A stretch of DNA of 19,257 nucleotides, taken from positions 1 through 19,257 of the forward strand of contig JANQRM010000027.1 in NCBI GenBank assembly GCA_028284565.1, in the 5' to 3' direction. Position numbers and translations under genes: made by a program. The stretch comes from Anaerolineae bacterium (GTDB lineage Bacteria; Chloroflexota; Anaerolineae; Aggregatilineales; Phototrophicaceae). The notes under the pieces were generated by a model that saw only the letters and a list, made by a program, of their open reading frames with translations, did not search any database and was not told the DNA's origin. Below, one piece after another: positions 7,401 to 14,860 of this stretch. How positions within the stretch are numbered: position 1 is the first letter of the stretch; every line of letters starts with the position of its first letter.

Positions 7401-8517
7401 CATGGTATCCCGTGATGCTGGTTTAATGTTAGCCAAGAAAGGTGAACAAGCACTCCCGATTTTGCTGAAAGGTCTCGCAGATCGTTATCCAGAGCGGCGA
7501 ATGTTTGCAGTCGAAGCCTTGCGTGTCCTAAAACATCCCGATGCCGTTCCAAAACTGATTGATGCCTTATTCGATACAGCAATTGTCGAAGACGAACCCA
7601 TCGCACGAGTTGCAGCCAAAGCACTCCACGAGATTAACACGCCCGAAGCACGCCAAGCCCTTGCAGAACATTGGCATGAACCTTTAGAAGGTACAGTAGA
7701 TGCCAATGACGAAGACAAGAATCCCAAACTACAGAAAATCAATCACTGGTTAGAGCAGATCACGGGGGATAATGATTTCCAAACGCGCCGTCTCGCCGCC
7801 AAACGCCTCCAAAAATTCGCATGGAAGACGCATGAAGACCCCGTTGATTTAGCTGTACAAACGCGCCTACTGGATTCACTAAAAGGCAAACTAGATCGGC
7901 AAGCGAAAGTGGCGATTATCGAAGCCTTAGGCTGGCTAGGCAATGAAAAAGTAACCACCGATTTAATGCCCTATCTGAATGATAAACGCTGGAACGTGCG
8001 TCTATTGACCTTGCAAGTCCTTGCTCGTCATGCAGAGAAAAACTTGCTGGCAATCTTTTTAGAGCGATTGAAAGATGATCCCCATGCCAATGTTCGTGCA
8101 GGTATGGCGGATTTGTTGGCAGAGATGGATAGCGAAAAGCAAATTGTCGATGCTCTCTTAGATGCTCTCCGAGATTCATCCTTGGAAGTACAATATGCCT
8201 CCATCACTGCACTAGGTCAGCTCAAAGCAATCGAAGCCGTGCCACAGATTATCCACCTTCTATCGAGCGACGACTTACGAATCGTTGTGACTGTGATTGA
8301 AACCTTAGGAGAACTGCAATCGGCTTCTGCAGTCGCTCACCTAAAGCCGTTTTTACAAAAACGAACCCTCATTCCTTGGCAAGAAGAGCAAGGTCGAGAG
8401 TTACGTCTAGATGAAGTCACTGCCAAAGCATTAGAAACCATTGGAACAGTTGACGCAAAATTGGCACTAGAAGATTGGCAAATCCAACAAGGGGCAAGTT
8501 CATCCACGTCAGGATGA
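4426..8517 (+). CDS. TIR-NACHT-like STAND NTPase-HEAT repeat protein (putative defence/conflict protein)
   Basis: A 1363-residue three-part protein. Residues 4-138 form a TIR domain (SIYLGYHSIEAEFVVRLATEL at its start, FPVWLDRLDL, then ILSPDYMSSQFGQYEL) with the expected catalytic Glu at E77; TIR domains of this kind hydrolyse NAD+. Residues 190-520 form a STAND/NACHT-like NTPase: Walker A GDTGSGKST (228-236), Walker B VTLYMD (296-301), and the C-terminal motif FVHKMFVHYFAGLYL. From about 590 to 1345 there are many HEAT repeats (units like EAVPQIIHLLSSDDLRIVV and VRMTATQALGRL), split by a Lys-rich linker near 880-905. HEAT arrays in STAND proteins usually sense a ligand, and the NTPase then oligomerises the effector. 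The TTG start has AAGG 4 nt upstream and a GGGG just before; no in-frame ATG exists upstream because of a TAA at 4417. Confidence 0.85.
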   Translation: MSKSNSIYLGYHSIEAEFVVRLATELRNAGFPVWLDRLDLNETEDWYTALQKAIHQSSAVLTILSPDYMSSQFGQYELKYAYDNGRKILPVLYRVVNAAQWNPAVDYRNNIDFTESQDETSYKESFAKLCDLIKTSLPNLKVTPVDPERQQLNNLLCEIEIHKASLEYVDISYQSQSKRTKTTVMRPRPRIQSAWGLEGRFRILNDESKEVTNIYNAVNTYSRLILVGDTGSGKSTVIRRLIQDAIQLLRQSRQDEAFPFLVDATQWRDGQTFEEFLLETWQYATNPIDMLQLGRVTLYMDNVEAVADKPEKIKTLKSWLHGNQQPRNLILACDSQFYDKLELGLSTVLVEKIEPSAIDGFVNQVLGKELSGHFWGRLYPFPEQPSPYEWTIQTPLLLQMLVYVYQHSPSADLPTSIGGLLHRVLELRWQREQILDNPDWFPIEDIALPLSQLAYEMVDAGRQNLLSKERVQSILTNHRLVNALVSAKILWKSPKGQVGFVHKMFVHYFAGLYLQREGYNHALQRPDFDEDGTLKPLIWDDTIPILSGIVDDPNTFVRSIADVNAYLAVRCIEAGNHISEDSQRMVLNRLIYFASVEEVKARASTLQTLYRIGSGKVTQLFLEAMREGEWHIRKATATLFESMTTSLSRELRQTLRNWGWHEDHRVVSALRQIGDEATSALLKLLKDEDWAKRRGAALALGIIGDSAAVPDLVQVLRDDSHLVRMTATQALGRLQDVEALPYLLKRLHDDQVAVQDMAGLALINFGTSSLPGLLGELKRTNELDQYTFLIDTIGKIDPKAHIPILIERLSAKALPIQHKSIETLGELKSEEAVKAIAKYVKDTQTIPGTEQSLGQIARQALVNIGTEEAQMVLNQLSNGKKPKKKPTKKSSGGSASDAKRRAAQSIRATKQPESNLSKAIQLLQNENVGTRRNAIKQLAQFTDDQKARHHILKHLTSDTVPAVRWEAVKALENFDGEAVVKGLSKAFNDSTVMVSRDAGLMLAKKGEQALPILLKGLADRYPERRMFAVEALRVLKHPDAVPKLIDALFDTAIVEDEPIARVAAKALHEINTPEARQALAEHWHEPLEGTVDANDEDKNPKLQKINHWLEQITGDNDFQTRRLAAKRLQKFAWKTHEDPVDLAVQTRLLDSLKGKLDRQAKVAIIEALGWLGNEKVTTDLMPYLNDKRWNVRLLTLQVLARHAEKNLLAIFLERLKDDPHANVRAGMADLLAEMDSEKQIVDALLDALRDSSLEVQYASITALGQLKAIEAVPQIIHLLSSDDLRIVVTVIETLGELQSASAVAHLKPFLQKRTLIPWQEEQGRELRLDEVTAKALETIGTVDAKLALEDWQIQQGASSSTSG

Positions 8518-8583
8518 TATGAGGTAGAACAGAACCTATAGATTGATACCTGAATAATTTATGATTGAAAACCATAGAGCAGG

Positions 8584-8610
8584 GAGTATCCAAGAGAGAA
8601 TACTCAGGGG
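8584..8610 (+). promoter_or_regulatory. Hairpin next to the ribosome site of the TIR-SUMF1 gene
   Basis: GAGTAT (8584-8589) and ATACTC (8600-8605) form a 6-bp stem with a 10-nt loop, immediately followed by the ribosome site AGGGG (8606-8610) and, 6 nt later, the ATG. It could tune translation of the second TIR protein relative to the first. The remainder of the 99-bp gap (8518-8616) has no convincing promoter, which favours cotranscription. Confidence 0.4.
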
Positions 8611-8616
8611 TTAAAA

Positions 8617-10254
8617 ATGAACATTTTTTTAAGTTATGCGCGTGAAGACATCGCGGTTTGTACGGAACTTGTGGCTTTGATTGATACCCATGACGTTTGG
8701 TACGATCAGGAAATGAAGGGTGGGGATATTGTCTGGGAGGTTATTCGCTATCGTATCTCATGGTGCGATGTGATGCTGTACCTCTTATCCGTAGAATCAG
8801 TAGAATCAGAAGCCTGCCTACGTGAGTTTCGCATGGCGGTAGCAAAAGGCAAACCCGTCATCCCCATCTTAGTCAGCCACCAACTCAAAATGGATTCAGA
8901 TTCCCTGCCAGAAGATATTATGGGGATTCAAATTCTGGATTTACGCGATGGCTTCACCCAAGACTTCAAAATCGACATTTTTAGCTCGCTATACAATATC
9001 GAGTATGGCAAACAGCGTGAACTCGCCAGAGCAAATCCCGCAACCAATCCCACACCGTCGCCAGTAAAAGCCGAAGAAGAAGTGCCGACTTCTGGATTGG
9101 ACAAAGACAATTATATGGCGCGCTTTGTCGAAGCCTATGAAAAGCAGAACTTTAAATTGGCACGGTTCATCATTCAACACGCCATCAAAAACAAGTTCCC
9201 AGCCGAATTCTTCTCCTTGACCGACCTGCTAAAGGACGTTGAATCCAAGATCAAAGACCAAGATCAACAAGACCAAATTGCGGTCATGTATACGCACATT
9301 GTGCAATTGGTACGTAGCTCGGCTCTACGCGCCCATGGTTGCCAGTCGTTTTATGATTTTCGCAAGAAATATCCAGACTATGACCCCCAAGGCTTGCGCT
9401 CCGTCTGCGGGGGTGTTGAACTGACCACACCGGTAAGTCCGGTTGGAATCACAACAATTGGCGATTCGCCCGGTTCAAATGGAGCCTCACATCCGCATCA
9501 GCCCGATTCAAAACGTTGGTTACAGATGGAACGCGACCAACTCGAACCCCATTTCATTGATATTCCGGGGGGAAAGTCGATGACGAAGGTATCTAGGGGT
9601 GGTAAATCGGCTCAATATCAATCCGTAGATGCCTTCCGTATCACCGAATTTCCGACGACGAATCAGCAATTCCAAAAATTTGTCGATGATAAACACGGCT
9701 ACAAAAATGAGATCTGGTGGCGTTTTTCCAAACATGCCTATAAATGGTGGAAGTATAACCAAGCCCGCGAACCTCACTTCCCCGGCGACCACAATCCCCG
9801 CAACAATGTTTGCTGGTACGAAGCGATTGCCTTCACCCGCTGGTTAAGCGATAAGTTGGGCTTTGAAGTATCACTCCCCACCAAAGCACAATGGCAACGC
9901 GCCGCACAAGGCGATAACCACTATATCTATCCATGGGGTGACGAATTTAATGTCAGCTATTGCAATACCCGTGAAAGCCAGATTCATAAAACAACATCCG
10001 TCATGCGCTATCCCAATGGGGTGAGCCAATTCGGAATTATGGATATGTCAGGCAATGTATGGGAATGGTTACTCGACACACCAGATGGCTACGGCTATTC
10101 ACAAGCTCTGGATATTGAAGCCCCACGACTGCTATTGGGGGGGGCATATTCATCGACAGGTGACCGTGCCAAGAGTACCGATAATTTCTCGATGACACCC
10201 GATCACTACTATGGTACAGCAGGCTTTCGGATGGTGGCTCAAGCCAAACAATAA
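8617..10254 (+). CDS. TIR domain protein with C-terminal SUMF1/FGE-like domain
   Basis: A 545-residue protein. Residues 1-130 are a TIR domain (NIFLSYAREDI, DVWYDQEMKGGD, LLSVESVESEACLREF) with the likely catalytic Glu at E70. A Pro/Glu-rich linker (145-160) and an unassigned helical region (160-265) follow. Residues about 300-545 are a formylglycine-generating-enzyme/SUMF1-type domain, shown by FRITEFPTTNQQFQKFV, CWYEAIAFTRWLS, LPTKAQWQRAAQG, YPWGDEF, SGNVWEWLLD, GGAYS and the terminal GFRMV. The paired cysteines that carry out formylglycine formation are absent from the GGAYSSTGDRAKSTDNF segment, so the domain is more likely a ligand- or protein-binding C-type-lectin-like fold. The gene follows the TIR-NACHT gene by 99 bp on the same strand, suggesting a functional pair. 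The start is supported by AGGGG 6 nt upstream. Confidence 0.85.
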   Translation: MNIFLSYAREDIAVCTELVALIDTHDVWYDQEMKGGDIVWEVIRYRISWCDVMLYLLSVESVESEACLREFRMAVAKGKPVIPILVSHQLKMDSDSLPEDIMGIQILDLRDGFTQDFKIDIFSSLYNIEYGKQRELARANPATNPTPSPVKAEEEVPTSGLDKDNYMARFVEAYEKQNFKLARFIIQHAIKNKFPAEFFSLTDLLKDVESKIKDQDQQDQIAVMYTHIVQLVRSSALRAHGCQSFYDFRKKYPDYDPQGLRSVCGGVELTTPVSPVGITTIGDSPGSNGASHPHQPDSKRWLQMERDQLEPHFIDIPGGKSMTKVSRGGKSAQYQSVDAFRITEFPTTNQQFQKFVDDKHGYKNEIWWRFSKHAYKWWKYNQAREPHFPGDHNPRNNVCWYEAIAFTRWLSDKLGFEVSLPTKAQWQRAAQGDNHYIYPWGDEFNVSYCNTRESQIHKTTSVMRYPNGVSQFGIMDMSGNVWEWLLDTPDGYGYSQALDIEAPRLLLGGAYSSTGDRAKSTDNFSMTPDHYYGTAGFRMVAQAKQ

Positions 10255-10283
10255 AAAACAGCCCCATCATGCGATGAGACTGT
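10252..10283 (-). terminator. Intrinsic terminator of the BMP gene / Liv operon
   Basis: Read on the minus strand, ACAGTCTCATC and GATGGGGCTGT (10258-10283) form an 11-bp stem with two G-U pairs and a GCAT loop, followed by TTTTTT. On the plus strand the same sequence pairs less well (two A-C mismatches) and is followed by CTTTGTTT, so it may also slow transcription leaving the TIR-SUMF1 gene. It separates two convergent units and overlaps the end of the TIR-SUMF1 gene. Confidence 0.8.
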
Positions 10284-10306
10284 CTTTGTTTGAATACAAT
10301 TAAACC

Positions 10307-11398
10307 TTAGCCATCCGCTTCCTCAGTGGCATCGGGGTCCATGTCTTCATCCATCATTTCCAAGTCACCGGAAACAGGGTCAACACCTGTGGAGATGTCA
10401 CCGGCAATCAAGCCTTCAACGATTTCATCAATACGTTCAGCAACACCTTCGGGCCATTCATATTCATGAGAATCTGTTAGGCCAACTCCCTCATTTTCGA
10501 GGTTGAGAATATGATTGCCACCACCCACGAAAGCTTCCATATCACCATCAACAAGTGCTTGAATCATATCATAAACGCCTAAATCAACACGCTTACCAGC
10601 ACTCGAAATGATATTTTCTGAGCCGGGGGTTTCACCTTCACCAAAGCTAGAGATCCATTCATCTTGGTCAACGCCGATGACGAGAACACCTTCAGCGGCG
10701 GCGGTTAGGATACCACCCGTTCCCGTTGGGCCACCGGCACCAAAGATAACCGAAGCACCTTCACCCATGAATTGTTCAGCGGCAGATGCACCACGGTCAG
10801 GAGCAACAAAGTCATCAATATAAACACCAAGTGTATTGATGTCAGGATTGATGTACATTGCACCTTGTTCGTAGCCATTGCGGAAGCGTTTCACGGGCGG
10901 AATGTCTCTTCCATACACACCAGCAATCGTATCCGAACCGAGGTCTTCGGCCACCAAGGCGGCCAGTGCTCCAGCAACGAAACCGACTTCATCCTCACGG
11001 TATTGGATTCCGACATAGTTTTCCGGTCCGTCAGCAACAAACTGGTCAACACCAATGAAAAAGACATCCGGATTGGCTATTGCCGCAGCACTCGTGGCAT
11101 CGCCAATCAAAAATCCAACCGTGATAACGATATCAAAGCCTTCCTCGATACAGGTGGCGACGTTGGCTTCATAATCTGTTGTCGCTTGGGTTTCAATAAA
11201 GGTATATTCAAGTTCGAAGTCTTCTGTAGCCGCTACCGCACCCTCATGGGCAAACTGGTTGAATGTACCATCGTTGACTCGACCTTCATCTGTTACAAGA
11301 CAGACAGAACCAACGTCTTGTGCCATCACATTGGGAATCAAGCCCAACGCCAGCACCAACATCAAAGTAATAAGTGAAAATTTGGTAAATCGTTTCAT
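10307..11398 (-). CDS. BMP/PnrA-family substrate-binding protein
   Basis: A 363-residue exported binding protein of the BMP (Bmp/Med/PnrA) family, which in characterised members binds nucleosides for ABC uptake. It has a signal peptide (MKRFTKFSLITLMLVLALG---AMAQ) with a signal-peptidase-I type site and no lipobox cysteine. Family features include the opening DEGRVNDGTFNQFAHEGA, DIVITVGFLIGDATSAAA, FFIGVDQF, the FVAGALAALV helix and GVYGRDIPPVKRFRNGYEQG. The C terminus is an unusual acidic tail (DLEMMDEDMDPDATEEADG). AGAGGA lies 6 nt before the ATG. It is the last gene of the minus-strand block, 105 bp after the livM-like gene. No BMP-type ATPase or permease of its own is visible, so it may share the Liv-type permease or act with a system elsewhere. 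Confidence 0.85.
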   Translation of the reverse strand: MKRFTKFSLITLMLVLALGLIPNVMAQDVGSVCLVTDEGRVNDGTFNQFAHEGAVAATEDFELEYTFIETQATTDYEANVATCIEEGFDIVITVGFLIGDATSAAAIANPDVFFIGVDQFVADGPENYVGIQYREDEVGFVAGALAALVAEDLGSDTIAGVYGRDIPPVKRFRNGYEQGAMYINPDINTLGVYIDDFVAPDRGASAAEQFMGEGASVIFGAGGPTGTGGILTAAAEGVLVIGVDQDEWISSFGEGETPGSENIISSAGKRVDLGVYDMIQALVDGDMEAFVGGGNHILNLENEGVGLTDSHEYEWPEGVAERIDEIVEGLIAGDISTGVDPVSGDLEMMDEDMDPDATEEADG

Positions 11399-11461
11399 GA
11401 AAATCCTCTTTGAACTGAGTTTATTTAAGGGGACGTTATGTCTCGTATAACTGTAGCGAGT

Positions 11462-11491
11462 TTATTAAAATTTGCAAGGCAAGCTCATCAA
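11462..11491 (-). promoter_or_regulatory. Possible promoter of the BMP gene
   Basis: On the minus strand TTGATG (11486-11491) and TAATAA (11462-11467) are spaced by 18 bp in the A/T-rich 105-bp gap between the livM-like and BMP genes. The match is moderate, and readthrough from the Liv genes is equally possible. Confidence 0.3.
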
Positions 11492-11503
11492 ATTTAACAA
11501 TCT

Positions 11504-12574
11504 TTAGGCATTTTGTTCAGATGGTTCCGATGCCAACCCAAATAATCTCAGCAAGCGTTCCCGTCCCGCCTGTATCTGTCGTGCGCGTAATCGCCAAGTC
11601 CCGACAATGCCAAACGGAAAAAACAGCACAATCCCGATATACGTTGCACCTAAGAGGAAACTCGCCGCCTCGCCAAAATAACGATCCAAGAAAAATTCTA
11701 CCAATCGGAATACCGCCGCGCCGATAATTGCCCCACTTAACGTCCCCACCCCACCAATCAGGATGATTAACAACGCGACCACCGTCCAACCCAGTCCTGC
11801 CACTTCTGGACTGACAATTGGCTGATGCACGGTGTGCAAAAAGCCCGCAAACGTCGCCGTCACCGATGCGATAATCAGAGCCAACAGCTTAAAGTAAAAG
11901 GTGTTATAGCCCAGCATCAGCGCGCGGTCTTCATTCTCCCGAATCGCCACCCACACGCGACCTGTTGGCGAATCCACCAGTCGTTTATAAATCAGATAGA
12001 TGAAAAAGGTCGCAAACAAGCTGATGATATACAATCGGAAGCGTTCTGTTGAGGTGTTGATGAAATCAGGTACGATGACACCTTGTAGCCCAACATCCGC
12101 GCCTGTCCACTCCGTGAGTTCCGTCGTCTGCACCACAATCGCAAACATCGACGCAATTCCCAGCGTCACTAGTGCAAACGTAATCCCTTTCACACGGGGG
12201 AGAACAATCCCAAAGATGAAGGCTTGCACCACTCCCACAACCAACAGCCCAATCAGTGTCGGCGCAATATCCCAGCCAAAGTTCTTAAATGCAATCCCCG
12301 TGAAATATGCACCTGTCGCAAAGAACATGGCATGACCAAATGAGAGCAAGCCCGTCACACCCAGCACCAAGTCATAACTCAACGCATAAATCGCAAGGAT
12401 AAACACCTCAATCATCAAGCCCTGAATGAACTTCGCATTGCCTGTTTCATTTGCCAACAGCGACTCAACCGATTGCCCATCAAGTATCGCCACCACAAAG
12501 GGCAACGCCACCATCACAACCATCAGCACAATCAGACGCAAAGACCGTCGGAACACGTTACGAGTATCTGACAT
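11504..12574 (-). CDS. livM: Liv-type ABC transporter permease (LivM family)
   Basis: An integral membrane permease of about 356 residues. The LivM signature region is clear: YDLVLGVTGLLSFGHAMFFATGAY after the first helices, GITFALVTLGIASMF, the cytoplasmic coupling segment RVWVAIRENEDRALMLGYN, and GGVGTLSGAIIGAAVF near the end. It would pair with the LivH-like permease in the membrane and be driven by LivG/LivF. The ATG at 12574 overlaps the livH stop codon region by a few bases, as expected for coupled translation, with GGACGGA 9 nt upstream. An ATG at 12583 and a TTG at 12592 are in frame as alternatives. The basic, mostly hydrophilic C-terminal 35 residues (RARQIQAGRERLLRLFG) are an addition to the core. 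Confidence 0.88.
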   Translation of the reverse strand: MSDTRNVFRRSLRLIVLMVVMVALPFVVAILDGQSVESLLANETGNAKFIQGLMIEVFILAIYALSYDLVLGVTGLLSFGHAMFFATGAYFTGIAFKNFGWDIAPTLIGLLVVGVVQAFIFGIVLPRVKGITFALVTLGIASMFAIVVQTTELTEWTGADVGLQGVIVPDFINTSTERFRLYIISLFATFFIYLIYKRLVDSPTGRVWVAIRENEDRALMLGYNTFYFKLLALIIASVTATFAGFLHTVHQPIVSPEVAGLGWTVVALLIILIGGVGTLSGAIIGAAVFRLVEFFLDRYFGEAASFLLGATYIGIVLFFPFGIVGTWRLRARQIQAGRERLLRLFGLASEPSEQNA

Positions 12575-12575
12575 C

Positions 12576-14141
12576 TTAATCATTCCGTCCAAATAAGCCG
12601 TTGGGTAAGACCAACAAAATAATCACCATAATCAGCACCACCGAAGCCGGAACAAGCGGAGGGGATGGCTTAAACGGTTCGTCGAGGAAAGGCAATTGTA
12701 TCCCAATTTGACCATACTTAATGATGAACTGTTGAATCAGTCCCACCAATATCGCCCCAAACGCCGCCCCCGGAAAACTCGTCAAACCACCAATTGCCAG
12801 CGCAATCAAGGCAGACAAGAGCAAGCGCGTTCCCATATCCACCGACAATCCACTTGACGGAGCCGCCAACACGCCGCCCAATGTCGCCAAACCAACACCC
12901 AAGCCAAACACAATCGTGAACACCCGACGCACATTAATCCCCAACGCCTCGACCATCTCACTATCTTGCACCCCCGCGCGGATAATCATGCCGATTCGCG
13001 TCCGTTGCAATAACAACCACACTGCAATCAGCACAATGACTCCTACCATAATGATGAAGATTTCGTTGTAGCTCCGTATCCGCCCACCAAGAATGCGAAT
13101 TGTCGAGCAGTGATAAGTCAGCAAGTCATTTAGCGTCAAAGCGGGACAACCCTCCCCACTACCAGTAAATAGGGAGGCACGAGGCATCGTAAATTCAGGG
13201 CGACCCCATATCACGCGCACCACTTCAATCAAGATAAAACTCAGACCCAGCGTAATCATCAATTGGTAAATCGGACGGTTATACAACGGGCGAATCAACG
13301 ATGTCTCAATGACGATTCCTATGATGAAACCCAGACCTACGGCTACGGCTATTGCAATCAAAAACCGTAACGTTGTATCCAAACTCAATAACCACTCAGT
13401 CAGCGCATCATTCCCAAAGAAGGTAATTAATCCGATAATCAATGCCACCCCAGCCCATAAGAATGACCGAGCGTTCAGTTGCGTCTGAATCACCCCCACG
13501 CGATTCCGCAATTGAAAACCCACCACCGCCAAACCCAGCAACGCTCCACTTAGCAACAAGCCGACGATGGCTACAATGGGTGAGATGGCTTCAAAGATGG
13601 GTGCATCTGGCAACACCAAATTATCCTGACTCAATGCGAGCGAGTATGTGTTCGGACTTTCAGAAAACACTTCGGGATTCCAAATCGAAAGTGGATAATT
13701 CGGCAAGATGGCAATCAACAGGATGAAGCCCATCGCCACCATTCCCCAAGGCAAAAAACGTTGTACTTGTGCGGATAACGACATCCGATTCCAGACACGT
13801 CGCCATAATGGAAATAATAGAAAACCTACACTTAAAAATAAGATTGGGGCAAGCACATCAATAAACGTATCGGGACGCACAAACACCGTCCAACCGACAT
13901 AGGCTCCCAGCATGAATAATTCGCCATGCGCCAAATTTAGGACATCCATTAAACCAAATATGAGCGACAAACCCGATGCCACCAAAAAGATAATCATGCC
14001 AACGGAGAGACCCCGCAACACCGTAATCAAGGCATCGTCGGTCTCCATGCCGAAGATACCCATCACCAGCAAGATACCAAATATGGCTAGCGTAATGGCG
14101 CGCAGTCGGTTCTTAGCAAACACATCAGCGAGTTGTGTCAT
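12576..14141 (-). CDS. livH: Liv-type ABC transporter permease (LivH family), with large internal insertion
   Basis: A 521-residue permease whose two ends match LivH: GLSVGMIIFLVASGLSLIFG and MDVLNLAHGELFMLGAYVG at the N side, then ETSLIRPLYNRPIYQLMITL, the coupling segment RAGVQDSEMVEALGINVRRVF, GVLAAPSSGLS and GGLTSFPGAAFGAILVGL. Usual LivH proteins have about 290-300 residues. The excess comes mainly from an insertion of roughly 165 residues (about 90-258) holding several extra hydrophobic segments and a polar stretch (NPEVFSESPNTYSLALSQDN). The coding frame is intact through it. The start codon shares a 4-nt ATGA overlap with the livF stop, so translation is coupled. Confidence 0.87.
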   Translation of the reverse strand: MTQLADVFAKNRLRAITLAIFGILLVMGIFGMETDDALITVLRGLSVGMIIFLVASGLSLIFGLMDVLNLAHGELFMLGAYVGWTVFVRPDTFIDVLAPILFLSVGFLLFPLWRRVWNRMSLSAQVQRFLPWGMVAMGFILLIAILPNYPLSIWNPEVFSESPNTYSLALSQDNLVLPDAPIFEAISPIVAIVGLLLSGALLGLAVVGFQLRNRVGVIQTQLNARSFLWAGVALIIGLITFFGNDALTEWLLSLDTTLRFLIAIAVAVGLGFIIGIVIETSLIRPLYNRPIYQLMITLGLSFILIEVVRVIWGRPEFTMPRASLFTGSGEGCPALTLNDLLTYHCSTIRILGGRIRSYNEIFIIMVGVIVLIAVWLLLQRTRIGMIIRAGVQDSEMVEALGINVRRVFTIVFGLGVGLATLGGVLAAPSSGLSVDMGTRLLLSALIALAIGGLTSFPGAAFGAILVGLIQQFIIKYGQIGIQLPFLDEPFKPSPPLVPASVVLIMVIILLVLPNGLFGRND

Positions 14142-14860
14142 GATGAATGCCTTTCTGCTGTCCCTGCGCCCAGATAACGCTGAATCGTCTCGGTATCATT
14201 GACCAAATCTGTCATTGCCCCCGTTTGTACCGACTGCCCTTCGTCGATAATCACATAGCGTTCCGCCAATTGTGTCGCCACCAGAAAATTCTGCTCCACC
14301 AACAACACCGTCTCCGATAATTCGCGTATCGCGGTCATCATCTCGCGAATAATCACCGGAGCTAATCCTTCGCTTGGCTCATCAATCAACAACAATTCAT
14401 TGCTTGGCACTAAAGCTCTTGCAACAGCCAACATCTGTTGTTGTCCACCAGACAAATTTGTCCCCGGCAACTTAATCAAGCGCTTCAAATCGGGGAACAA
14501 GTCGAAGATGAGCTTCATCTTGCTTTCAAAGTCACCCTTCTCTCGTTCTGCAATCTTTAGATTTTCCAGCACACTCAAATCCCGAAAGATCGCCCTATGT
14601 TCCGGCACATAACCGATTCCCATCGAGGCAATGTCATAACTCGCACGCCCCTGTATCGCCTTCCCCTGATAGCGAATCACCCCCTCACTCGGCGGAGTCA
14701 GCCCCAAGATAGACTTCAAGGTTGTCGTTTTCCCTGCGCCATTCCGCCCCAACAACGCCGTAATACTTCCACGAGGCACAGTAAAAGATACACCTTCCAA
14801 AATATGAAATTGCTGGATGAACGTATGAATGCCTTGCACTTCAAGCATATTATCCGACAT
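14138..14860 (-). CDS. livF: Liv-type ABC transporter ATP-binding protein (LivF family)
   Basis: A 240-residue cytoplasmic ATPase with Walker A GRNGAGKTT, the LivF-typical GIGYVPEHRAIFRDLSVLENL segment, ABC signature LSGGQQQMLAVARAL, Walker B LLLIDEPSEGLAP and the switch-region VEQN. It would form a heterodimer with the LivG-like ATPase to power import. The ATG at 14860 lies 8 nt after GGGAG; a GTG one codon upstream (14863) is an equally spaced alternative. Either start overlaps the livG stop by about 11-14 nt, showing a compact operon. Length and motifs are normal for the family. Confidence 0.92.
   Translation of the reverse strand: MSDNMLEVQGIHTFIQQFHILEGVSFTVPRGSITALLGRNGAGKTTTLKSILGLTPPSEGVIRYQGKAIQGRASYDIASMGIGYVPEHRAIFRDLSVLENLKIAEREKGDFESKMKLIFDLFPDLKRLIKLPGTNLSGGQQQMLAVARALVPSNELLLIDEPSEGLAPVIIREMMTAIRELSETVLLVEQNFLVATQLAERYVIIDEGQSVQTGAMTDLVNDTETIQRYLGAGTAERHSS

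Noticed and set aside
4426..8517. HEAT-coding region as DNA-level tandem repeats
   Set aside because: The repeat units are similar only at protein level; codons differ enough that no nucleotide tandem repeat is visible.
9517..10254. Calling the SUMF1-like domain an active formylglycine-generating enzyme
   Set aside because: The catalytic cysteine pair is missing and no sulfatase gene is nearby.
10772..11377. Plus-strand open frame (201 codons) opposite the BMP gene
   Set aside because: It is antisense to a well-supported exported binding protein, and no ribosome site or family resemblance is seen.
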